Assembly (NCBI RefSeq): GCF_003945595.2
Contig: NW_024104151.1
Span: 82,501-146,500 of the forward strand
Direction of reading: 5' to 3'
Length of the DNA stretch: 64,000 nucleotides
Source of the DNA: Pipra filicauda
Taxonomy: Eukaryota > Chordata > Aves > Passeriformes > Pipridae
This document shows, piece after piece, positions 24,205 through 34,615 of this stretch. How positions within the stretch are numbered: the first letter of the stretch is position 1; each line of letters opens with the position of its first letter. The notes under the pieces are model-generated. The model was not told the origin of the DNA. It ran no database searches and saw nothing but the letters and a program-made list of their open reading frames with translations. The position numbers were made by a program, and so were the translations under genes.

Positions 24205-24774
24205 TCAGGTGGGCAGCTCTGGCCGCGCCGCCCGGGCGCTGAGCGAAGGCGCGTGGCCGCGAGGGCGCCGTCCGCCCCGCCCCGCTCCCTCCCCGGCCAC
24301 CAGTTGAGAAACTTGGCGGCGAGGGGCCGTCCCGGCTGCCCCCGAGGGCAGGCCCGCTCCGCCCGGGCCGTGGCGGCCCTCGGAGCCCTTCCCGGGCGCT
24401 GGGCGCTTCCCCCGCCGGGCCGGGGGGAGGCGCCGAGGGGAGGCGCGGCCGTGGCAGCCGCTTCTCGCCGCCTTCGTGGCGCCCCCCCCTGCCCGCGGCC
24501 GGCCCCGGTGCCCGCACCCCGTCCTGGGGTCCCGCGCCGGGGCGGGGAGAGGCCGCAGGGGCCGTGCCCGGCTCGTCCCGCAGGCGGAGGGGCCGTGTCG
24601 AGCCGCCGGCTGTCACACGTTTCCCCGCTGGAGCCGAGGGAGCCGCGCTCCGGGACCCAGGCGGGCACGGCCCGCTGGGGCCACGGCTGTGGAGGTTTCG
24701 GAGGGTTAAGCAGCCGCAATTGGCAGCACGGCTCATCAGCAGGGAAGTCAACAGCCCGGGGAGAAGCCCGGGGC

Positions 24775-24782
24775 TGACGTCA
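24775..24782. promoter_or_regulatory. Palindromic CRE (TGACGTCA), distal
   Basis: A perfect 8-bp cAMP-response element lies about 0.8 kb upstream of the proposed LMO4 start, inside the CpG island. It fits CREB/ATF family binding, but occupancy cannot be judged here. Confidence 0.5.
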
Positions 24783-25113
24783 AATCGGAACAAGTAATGT
24801 TCACTGGGGACGCTTAAAACTGTGAAGAAAACATCACGCATTAAACGCACGTCTGTGAGGCCTAAGCGCAGCACACAGGATAAGCACAGCACCGAATCGC
24901 TGGAGCAGACCCCCGGAATAACAAAGTGTCCCCGAGTGCGGGTGCTGTGCCCCCGCGGCCGGCGCTGCCCGCACAGGGAACACACGCCCCCTGTCACCCC
25001 GCGCACGCGGCCGCGCTCCGCCCGGGGCGGCGGACCCCGATCGGTTGCACATTCCCGGGATCTGTGAAAGGACAGAAAAACTTCATAACAGGAGTTTCTC
25101 GATTCCAGAGCGC

Positions 25114-25133
25114 TGACGTCAGCAGCAGCCAAT
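25114..25133. promoter_or_regulatory. CRE plus CCAAT module
   Basis: TGACGTCA at 25114-25121 is followed 7 bp later by CCAAT at 25129-25133. CRE-CCAAT pairs are typical of CpG-island core promoters. This one is about 1.1 kb upstream of exon 1, so it could mark a second LMO4 start or a divergent transcript. Confidence 0.5.
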
Positions 25134-25212
25134 GCAGCGCTGGCCGAACGGCAGCAGCGCCCCGGCCGCGCTCGACGTGCGGCACAGCCCGCGCTGCCCC
25201 GCGGGCACGGCA

Positions 25213-25260
25213 GGGCTGGGCTGGGCTGGGCTGGGCTGGGCTGGGCTGGGCTGGGCTGGG
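25213..25260 (+). repeat. (GGGCT)n with ten GGG tracts, G-quadruplex prone
   Basis: Forty-eight bases are a perfect GGGCT pentamer array: ten GGG runs separated by CT. Any four consecutive tracts meet the usual G-quadruplex rule. It lies about 80 bp from the CRE-CCAAT module. Confidence 0.9.
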
Positions 25261-28200
25261 CGGCGCCGCCCGCGGGCACGTTCGCTACCGTGTCAGGCAA
25301 ATCCGTGGTGATAGGAGCGGGACTGAGCTACGAGCGCCGTCTGTCCACCCGATGTCCGAGGCAACAAAGTGTTTTAAACCTGCTCCTGTCGGCGGCTGAT
25401 GCAGACGCGGTGCCCCGCACAGGTACACGGAACTCTTCCCGGGAGCACTTCCTAACGAGGAAGTGTCCCGGCACAGGAATGCAGCTCGCCCGCTGACAGC
25501 CCGGGTGCGCCCGGCCCGGGAGTCGCAGCCCAGGTGTGCCTTAACCACATCGCCACCTGTGGGCCTCCCGCATCCCTGCAGCCCCGGCCTGCCCGGGCAC
25601 CGAGCCGTGAGCCCAGAAACCATCTGAAACGGAAAGGAAAACTGTCTACCTCGGAAAAATGTATTTGGGAAAACGTAGGATAGTGTAGATACGTTTTGCT
25701 TCTAAATATATAGGAAATAAAATATCGAAATCTGAATGACACCACAGGAATGATTTAAACGCTGGAGAAAAGTCTATTTCTGTCTTTCTCTGTAGATTGG
25801 GGTATGTTCAGAGTCTGCATAAAGCGGACTGGGAGCTCATGGAAAGCTTCCAGAGGGAAAGCAGGGAGAGGACCGGTGTTGTGGTTAAAAATAATGTATT
25901 TTTTTAGCATAGGCCTATGAAATATATCATCTGGATGTAATCTCCATGTACATATTACATTTAAACATACTCAGCAGTTTTAGATTTTTTATGTAGGATC
26001 TGGTACAATTTAAAATATATAAAGTAACAAGGCATACTACAGATAATCAACAATCACTGATATTTTAGCTCTCTGACAGCTAAGAGCACAAGAATAGAGC
26101 AAATGCCAAGCTAAAATAAAATCTAAGTTGTCTAATTATCTAAGCCTGTAATGGCTGGAAGCTACCAAATTCAGACTCTGGGAGAGCCATTAGGACCTCT
26201 GCTTATTGGAAAAGATACTCTACCAAGAAACTCTGCCATAGGCACTAAAATGTTTACTAGTCTTAAAACTCATAGTGATACAAAAAATGGGAATTACCTT
26301 CTCAAGCAGCAGAGTTTTAAATGGCTTAATGATGTCTTCCAAATAACATTACAATGTTCATATCTTTTTATGAAATCTGATCATCACTAATTTTTGTGAT
26401 TAATTTTAACAGAGGAAACCTTAACTGAGAGCATTTTGCAGAGCAATATTTTTCTAATTTTTCTTTTGTGCAGCATCTGCTGTTGCTGTGCTGTCATCTT
26501 CGTTATGTTTTTCATTGTCTATGTGCCATAATGTAATTAGTTAGTTCAACATCATCTGTGCTATTAGATGAGATGTTTCTATGGTAAGTTAACATAGTTC
26601 TGTGTAATTGGTAGATTTCAGCAGTAGGCATGAATGTATCCATCAACTTTAGGTCGATTTGAGTCCACAAGATTTAAATTCACTTGGCATACGTTACCCT
26701 AGAAGACTTAATTTTGGCTGAATGGATAAAAAACACAATGCAGAAGAAAATCTGGCTGCTTATATCGCGGTACTGTTGGAGTCAGGGAAAGGAAAGCATA
26801 AAATTGCTGGCTTAGTAGTTGCAATCTGAATGTCTGGAAAATGTTACAGCCTGTGATCCAAATCATTCTTAAACCTAGACGTGCCCCTAAGATAGCAGGT
26901 AGTCCAGAATTCATCAGGGTTATCTCTCTGTTCATGAAAGGAGTTTTGGTTCTCTCCCTAAATACTGCATTCCTTTGGGACCTCTAGGTTCTCTCCCTGC
27001 ATACTTCATACCTATGGGACTCTTTTCCTTTTCTCATTAGAGAGAAATGTTGAGGCTGCTGCTTTGAAATCTTCCATGTGGTGCTTTGCTAATCCACGTG
27101 TCTTGCAAGCTACCCCTTTTGAACAAACAAACTGTTAAAACAAACTCTCTGACCCCAGTCTCTCCAGAAGCAGTGATGAAAAATCAACAGCCATTTCTTA
27201 CTTTAAAGTAATGCATACTTTTACTCAACATGGAATCTTCTGGTTTAGGCCTCAAACAATTTAAAAATGTGACTGGATTAAGTATTTAAGTTGGATATCT
27301 AATGATACAGCAGAATCACATCCTCTCAGAAGCTGGGAAGAATCCTGGATGGCTTAGAGCATTCTTTTCTAAGCAGTAGACAGTACTGTTTGCCCAAAAG
27401 AGTAAGATAAGTCACTTTTAGAAATCTGTGTATAGATTTGACTTACTTATAAATACATGAGTAATTTTATGTACAATAACACAGAACCATGGGAGGTAAG
27501 CGCAGTTTGCTTAGGTAAGGGCTTGCAAGACCCTTTTATCATCACTGTATCCATAACTGAGGACAGGAGCCAAATAATATAAATGTCAGTAATTATATAT
27601 ATTTATATTCACAATAAAGTCCATTTTTGGAAAAGCTAAGCCTATATTTGTAATGACCTCATATGGCTAAAATTACATTCACTAATTTGTCTTGTTCACA
27701 TTCCTGTTGGGAGAATAAATATATGACCACAAGACATCAGTAGGTAGCAGAAAGTCCTGCAAGTGAGTTCTGCAACTAAATCAAAGATATCACAGTTTGT
27801 AATTCTATGTCATTTTTGTTTCAAACTGAGAATCTCTAGAGGCCTCTAGGAATATGCATATGTGATAATAAGTTCACTACATAAAAAAATCTTAAAATTG
27901 GAAATACTATATCAATTTTGAAAGAGGGTTTTACATTCCACAGTCTAATAAAACAAGACATTTTAAAAGCAAACAAGTTAAAATTAATTTGATACTCTTA
28001 AACATGTACTGACAATTGATTTTTGTGATGACATATCTGTACAGTGATATTTTGTCACAAATATGAATATTTTTATGATTCATATGTATTCATCTTTAAC
28101 AAGGAAAAAACCCTTTGACTTACAAATATAAACTCATATAGAACTTACCCTTTAAGGTAAAAAATGTTTATTCACAGATACTTTTATAGAACTGTCATTA

Positions 28201-31200
28201 ATATGTTGCCTCTATTCACTAATCACTTTAACAAATGGTCAGATTAGAGAGTGGGACAGCACAATTTGGTTGTTTGAAGGCCCAAATTGTAGATAAAAGT
28301 AGCTATGGAGCTAGTTTAAATTTACCATACAAAAAAGATCAACTGGAAAGGAATTGAAAAAATAAAAATCTGCCTCAATCAACTGACCGAAATGTGCTTA
28401 CCTAATGCAGAGGTACATATTTATAGCACCATCATTTATGCAATATGTTACAATGAAAAATGAAAACTTAGCTCAAGCCTGTATTATTTAATTAATTAGC
28501 CAAATAACCTTAAATATGCAGAAGAAATTAGTATTATGCCTGAGTGAATAAACAACATGTTTAATATTTTTGATGATGTTGTCCACACAAAATACATTTA
28601 TAATTGCATTGAAATTATTTTCAAAGATGTGTGTCCAGTAGCAATCCTGTGTCGTTAGACTATCTGTATGAGTGCATCCAGGAAATGAGTTATTTACCTG
28701 TAACTCATCGCTATGGAGGAGTACATCTGATATCCCTGTGAAGCTCCCATAACCTCTGAATGATGTAATTCACAGAAAAGTCCACGAGCAATGTTTCCCA
28801 CCTATTTTATACCTATGCACAGAGAAGACCCTTGCGATACCTGGCTTGGGCTATAGTAAACCAATGGAGGAACATTTGCTCGAGCTGTTTTCTCTGTAGG
28901 CCTTGAGGGGATGTTCACAACCTAGAATTTCGTGGGGTTTTGCTCTATGATACATCATCAATGGGAAGGCACAGTTTTAGCTAATACGTCTAGATGTTTG
29001 TAGTGACTCTGATGGAAACTTGACATTGGCCATTGTTTCAAAAAGCTGAGAGAAAGCAAGGTATGGACTGAGAACTGAAACATGCACATAACAGAGATCC
29101 CCTTAAGTTGTCTTTTTAATTTAAGAACTACCAGCACAGTTTAAGAAAATGGAGGGCTACAAAAATAAAGAGGAAGAGCAGCCTGGTGACTTGCATCTGG
29201 CAGAAATGCCTCTATCATATTTGATTTGAAATTTACATAGATGCCAGGAGTTATGACACAACTGTCACTTTAGGTTCACTTAACTGGACATGAAACAATA
29301 ATGACAAATTATCAGAATGACAGTTCTCCTTCTATTCTGCAGCGAGGTTCTTCATATCTCAGTTCTGCAACATTCCTTCTGCTCTCTCCACCAGACAAAT
29401 GTTATGATGATTTCTCTGTTTGAATCAACGCAGCCTTGCTGAAAGCAAGAAGGAGAGTTTCTAAGCTTTCTATTCAGTTTTTTAGCTCTACCATTTATCA
29501 AAGAGTTTCTTAGTAACAGTTTTTAACATTAACTCTTTAATAGTTACTTGAGGATGTAATCCATTATTTGAAAACGTTGTATTGCGTAAGAATATTACAT
29601 TATTTTTCATACAAAAATATAGCTCTCTACTCTTCTTGTTTTTCAAAACTGGAGCAACTCCTGTACTCCATGACCATAACTCTTTTTATCATTCTACTAT
29701 GATTCAGTAGCTTTTGCTGTCTTATAAACAGTCTTACAATTAAGAGCTAATGTTAATGGAATAGATTGTTGTCATAGTATAATGGTTTCCTGCTGCTAGA
29801 TAAATGCTGTGGCAATGCTAGGACATTTATTGAAAGTAATAGTGAAGACAAAGCTAAGAGATTTATTTTTAAAGCAGGTGCCACAGATCCAGTGACACCA
29901 TTCTGTTACAATTGTTTTATTTCTATTTCACTACAAGGCTGATGAAGATGGAAGCATTTTGCCTGATGTATGCAAGTGCAGCAAAGTGACAGTGGCTTAT
30001 TTCACTGTAACTGAATAAGCTGCATTGCACTTGGCTCGGGAAGAGATTTATTGTGTGGCTCATCCAATCAGAAAACAGTTTATCCATTAACTATGGCTTT
30101 AAAATATGTTGTATTTCCATGAACAAGATGGGGCTTGATGCTTTCTTTCACAGAAACAGTTAGGCAGAGTTCACAGAAAAGGAGGAAAGTGGGGCCCTAC
30201 AGTGCTTGCACCACCAGTCTCTTCCAGAAGCCCCACTGCCCTCTGTGCCACGGGGACAGCAGGCTGGGGAGAGTGAACCTGTCCATAGCCTGTTCCCCTC
30301 CTCCCGAATCAGTGGTTCCTTGTCTCCCTTCTGCATTGGAGGAGGGTGTTGCCTCAGCGTTAGCAGAGCAGAAATGCAGTGTTATTCTTACCAGCAGTGC
30401 TGTGCAGAGGGTGGAAAGTTTTTGTCTCATTTAGTGTTTCCTCTGTCTTTGCATTCACAGAATCTTAACGTTTTGAAAAAGTATGCCTTCTTCCTTTTCT
30501 ATGACTTTTAAAATTGCTCACCCCTAAATCCTCCAACAGAGAACTGTGAAAAGCAGAGCCTGTAGAACTTCATAGGCTCTCTTATCTGCTCTTGTAGAAT
30601 TGTAGTAAAATACCTTGATTACCCCAAATATCTAGCTCCTACAAAATTGGAATCAATTGTCAGGAAGTATGTGGGATCCATTCCATTCAACAAGCTTTCT
30701 CTGGACAGATATGCCCTATTTGCCTGACTTAGGCTTCAAAAGATCTTTTGTCTTTTCTTTTGAACTGTGGAGCAACTATTCCAAGTGGCAGTGCTGTAGC
30801 TATGACAGCTTGAGGATATTCCACAAATAATAAAAAACATGATCCCTTCCCACAAACTCTGATCATTCCAAAGCATCTTTAAAGTTATGTTGTAAAACAG
30901 TGTAATGACTTTATATAACTATAAAGTCTCTGCTAGGATTTCCTTAAGAAACAAACTAATTTTATTATTAAGGCCCATGGACCTTGACATCATACCAGCA
31001 ATTCACTGCTCCAAGGACTTATTCTCTGTAGCCGCTCACACCACAGCTCTGAATTAACTTCTAAGACCAGATCTTGAAGGCAGTAAACAACTTTAACCTT
31101 TTCTTGACCCCAGACACATCTCTCAAACAGGAGTTCAGTAAATGCATAAATTTCACTTCAACCCCTGTGCAGACATTCTGAGAACTAATTCATTCTTCAT

Positions 31201-32099
31201 TTTCTGAGTTTTAAGAAAATTTTTATACTAATAAATGGGCAAGTGTTACAGCACTTGTTCCAAAGAGCCATCAGATAAGGTTAGTCCTCTGCTGAGTGTA
31301 GCTCCTTATGAAAGGCGAGCCCCAGAGAGAAAGAACATCATAGAGAAAAGCAGAAATGGGAGAGACTGTAATCCCATCAGAATGAATCCTGGCAGCCGTG
31401 AGGTCTGTTGGGTCATCTGAAGAGCACTCTCCAGCAAATACATATTCTTCCAACTAAATCTCCACAGCAGCAGCTGTGTATCAGACCTCAGACCTCATCT
31501 TCTAATGGTTGTGCCTTCTGGTATCAATCTCCTATCTGAAGTTTAGGATTCACAGGAACAATCTAGGAGACGGAGAATTTTTGCATCTTTAAAACACTGG
31601 AGTCTCTTACCAAAGTATCTTTAAGGATATGACTGTAAATATTGTAAAGTCCTGTGATTTTATCAAAATATTTGGTGTATCTGTTTAAAGTCCCAATTCT
31701 GGAAATGGTCTAAATACAAATCTGCTTTAAACCTTTTTAATAGAAATTTTGAGTCTTCCTGGTTAGGTAAAAACATTCATTCTTAAAGATCAACCAGAGA
31801 CAAATAAAGATAATTTGTTCCCATTTAGTATTTTATTTTAAAAATGATTCTTCATTTGATCTAATAAATAGTGAGGAATCGTGACTTTCAAATTTTTTGA
31901 GATTGCCAGTACAGTAACCAAATGTCCTATCACCACATATTGAACCTGCCCAAGGAATCCTCCTCAGTTCAAGGAATTATTAAACCTATTTTTTCCGTAG
32001 GTTTCTCCACATCACACAGGACCGCACATAATCAATATTTCACTTCCATACCACAGATTGCCCCCTCCAGAGGGCCAGAATTCCCCATGGCAGTTATCC

Positions 32100-32530
32100 T
32101 ATCTTAAAGCAAATCCCCAGCCTCTTGCAGCTCTCTTGACTAAGGCAGCTGTGTATACCTCGCCTGGATCTGGCCCAGATGCCTTATTTCTATTGCATGA
32201 GATGATTAATTATGTGGTTTTTCTTCTGTTTGTCTGATAGACGCTGAGGTAAGAGAGTGATGGTTGCTTAGTGCACTATTATTAAAAAGCTGCTTTTGAT
32301 AGCCCTGAACAGGCTTGAGTTGTGTGCTACAGCTAATCATAAAGCTGCTTGCTTGGAAATGTAATGCTTGTTAATACTATACTGTACTTTTATAAGTAAA
32401 CGAATTTTTGATTGGCTAGAGTTTAACTATAATCAGTAATTAAGGGTCAGCCATCCAGTAAACTCATTAGTTTACACCAATTACATTTGGTATAGTAACT
32501 AATGATTTCAGGGATCAAGTCATTTATTTC
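32100..32530. promoter_or_regulatory. Candidate conserved enhancer, LMO4 upstream
   Basis: The stretch has many TAAT/ATTA cores (for example 32203-32210, 32328-32340, 32435-32450, 32480-32510), a TTGATTGGCT-like motif near 32409, no repeats and no ORF of note. The texture resembles developmental enhancers of gene deserts. This is pattern recognition only; there is no alignment behind it. Confidence 0.35.
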
Positions 32531-34264
32531 TAAGCTTTCAAAGTATAATTATTGTGTAAATCAGATAGAGTGTAAATCTTTTCCATACGTTTTGGTTGGT
32601 AATTGAGAAATAAAATGGTTTCCAAATGTATTCTCTGTCCAGTTTTTGTTCTGCAGTAGATCTCTCTGGGGACTCTTTAAAGTATATGGAAAAGGTGATG
32701 TCAACAGAAGTGTACGCTGGGCAAACCGAGACAGGATTAATTAATAGAGATGAAAGAGAAAAGCCAGCCCCTTGCAAATCGTGGTCCAGGCCTCAACTTG
32801 GACATCACACCTTAAATGACAGTTTACAATCTTAAGCATGAGTCACACAGATTGACAAGTATTCAAAATAGAAGAGAATTAAAAATCTTTTCTGTTTAAT
32901 GTATAAAGGCCTTTCCAATATGCAGTCTTTAAGATGGTGTAATCTCTGGAGCCTTTTGCTTTGAAGTTTAATATGTAGCTCCTCACATCCACATAACATT
33001 TTCAACACATTAAACAAATTAGTCTCTGGTTACAGAAGTTTTTAGACATTTACAAGTTGCCGTTTAACTAAATTTAATATGTGCCAGCGAAGTTGCTCAT
33101 ACACTTGTTCATTTAGAAAAATGCACTTTTCGAATGATTAATAAATAAACCAGCCTTTCCTATGCCTTCAACTTTGGTGTTTATTTGAAAGCAATCTACT
33201 TTAAAAAGACATTAATATCCCTGGAATTATTATTAGAATAATTGCTTTTACTCTTGGAACACACATTTTTTCTCATTTCCCTTCAGCACAGACAGCTTTT
33301 GACTCAGATATAAACTTCCTATTATTATTCCCCACTCCCCACCCCAAAAATGAAGAATAGGACTTATACACTTTTCACTAAGGAATAATTAATTTGTCTC
33401 AAGTATTAGAACAGAGAATTGTAGGATGACTTTGAATGGTAGTCTCTAAGGAATAGCATTGTTTGTTCTCTTCGGTCTTTAATGAGCTTTAGTAAATGGC
33501 CAGGAAAAATTACCTTCTTTCTGTAATATGAGAGTAGGGAAGAATGAAGGAAGCTATAGAATCCCTAGGAGAAAGATGAGCAGACACATACACACACAGC
33601 CCCCTGTACCACATTGCTTCCAATGGTTAGTGTTCTCCTTTGGAACTGAGCACTAGAGCTCGAGTTTTCCATTACAGTAAAGCATATAACATCCCTAACA
33701 TTTTTGTAGGAGAAAAAATTCCTGGATGTCTCCCACACACTGACAGTGTCTGGCTTATGTTGGGGGACAACTGCCTATAGCTGAGCTCTGGAAGTCATTC
33801 TGGCTTCCTCTGCTTTGGCATTGACTTTGTCTTTTAAGATTTCTTAGTCTATTTTTGTTGCATTTCCACCTTGAAAAGCAATTTCCGTTATAGTGCCCCA
33901 GCCTGCTGCCCTGTCTTTTAAGACTTCTTTTCCCTCCACCACATATTTGCTGCCACTGCTTTCCAGAATGATAACTGAGGCAGCAGTGGCAGGTGCTTGT
34001 TTCAGCTATGACTACAAGCCCATTGCCATGGATAACAGAATACACTTCAGGAACACCTTTTCCATCCCTTCCCTCCCACCCAGTCTCCACACATGTCCTC
34101 ACTACCTAGTCCCATATCAAGTCAGTGGTGCTGAGGCAGCTGCCATTGCTGCTCTGGGGTATTGAGCGAGCTGACCCACAGCAGTAAAGAGAGACCAGCA
34201 CAGTTCTAAAAGGATCTTGTCAAGCAGGATCTCTCTCCAGTCCATCCTGTTGAAGTTGTTCCAG

Positions 34265-34276
34265 TTTGTATGGAAT
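34265..34276 (+). repeat. Target-site duplication, left copy
   Basis: TTTGTATGGAAT, identical to the right copy at 34604-34615. The perfect match suggests a fairly young insertion. Confidence 0.85.
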
Positions 34277-34603
34277 CATGGCCAGTCTTCGCGAACGAAG
34301 ATTGGGGAAAGGTCATTACCCTTCTGGCCTGCGCAGTGGATTTTTTAGGTGAGACACAGTGTGCACTGAACTGAGCCCACCCTTTAATCCTAAGGTTCAT
34401 CTGCCAGGGCCGAGTGAGCTCGGACGGTGGCAGCGAGGTCCTCAGGATGTAGGTTTGTTTAGAGTGACCTTCTCTTAGATGGATGGCCTTACAGGGCTGA
34501 CGAGCTCCATCTGCCCGGAGGAGTTCCCTGACCGGGAATCGAACCCCGGGGCGCGGTGGTAAGAGCGCCGCATCCTAACCACTAGACCACCAGGAAGCCC
34601 CTC
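34277..34603 (-). mobile_element. tRNA-headed SINE with target-site duplications, family unrecognised
   Basis: A 327-bp insertion on the minus strand is bounded by perfect 12-bp direct repeats TTTGTATGGAAT (34265-34276 and 34604-34615). Reading on the minus strand, it starts with GAGGGGC and a 73-nt tRNA-like head (34596-34524) closest to tRNA-Glu, with an intact B box (34546-34534) and an A box. A body follows with a nested hairpin at 34433-34401. The 3' end is a 24-nt hairpin (about 34305-34282) with a TTCG loop, ending CTGGCCATG. The head lacks a T-run terminator, as expected for a SINE rather than a tRNA gene. The tail does not look like CR1; an RTE-type partner is my guess. AviRTE-mobilised SINEs are known in some birds. 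Confidence 0.8.
34524..34596 (-). other. tRNA-Glu-like cloverleaf with CTT anticodon (SINE head)
   Basis: The head folds as a 73-nt cloverleaf: acceptor TTCCTGG/TCAGGGA (two G-U pairs), D-arm GTCTAGTGGTTAGGAT, and T-arm with TTCGATT loop. It differs little from tRNA-Glu(CTC), but the anticodon (34563-34561) is CTT, which reads Lys AAG. One anticodon-stem pair is a C-A mismatch. No downstream T4 terminator is present. A tRNA finder may call it tRNA-Lys or a pseudogene; I read it as part of the SINE. Confidence 0.75.
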
Positions 34604-34615
34604 TTTGTATGGAAT
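34604..34615 (+). repeat. Target-site duplication, right copy
   Basis: This is the second copy of the 12-bp direct repeat, at the SINE's 5' (tRNA) side. Confidence 0.85.

Larger units (their letters stand above)
23090..25620. promoter_or_regulatory. LMO4: LMO4 promoter CpG island
   Basis: About 2.5 kb is very rich in C+G with abundant CpG, in sharp contrast to the AT-rich flanks. It contains exon 1, CCAAT boxes, CREs, GC-rich Sp1-like runs and simple repeats. Many long open frames cross it on both strands because stop codons are rare at this composition. None shows a recognisable protein. Confidence 0.8.
25621..34276. other. Gene-poor LMO4 5' flank, proximal part
   Basis: AT-rich sequence upstream of the promoter island. 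No coding exon, RNA gene or repeat family was recognised. Motif-rich stretches at about 32100-32530 and 33040-33260 are noted as candidate enhancers. Confidence 0.55.

Noticed and set aside
23969..25300. 443-codon minus-strand open frame through the promoter CpG island
   Set aside because: The frame is open because stop codons are rare at this GC content. The product is low-complexity Pro/Ala/Arg/Gly plus a poly-Phe run from the polypurine tract, and it crosses promoter motifs and a simple repeat. No domain is recognisable.
34524..34596. Functional tRNA-Lys(CTT) gene
   Set aside because: The body is tRNA-Glu-like, there is a stem mismatch, no T-run terminator follows, and it is embedded in a unit bounded by target-site duplications.
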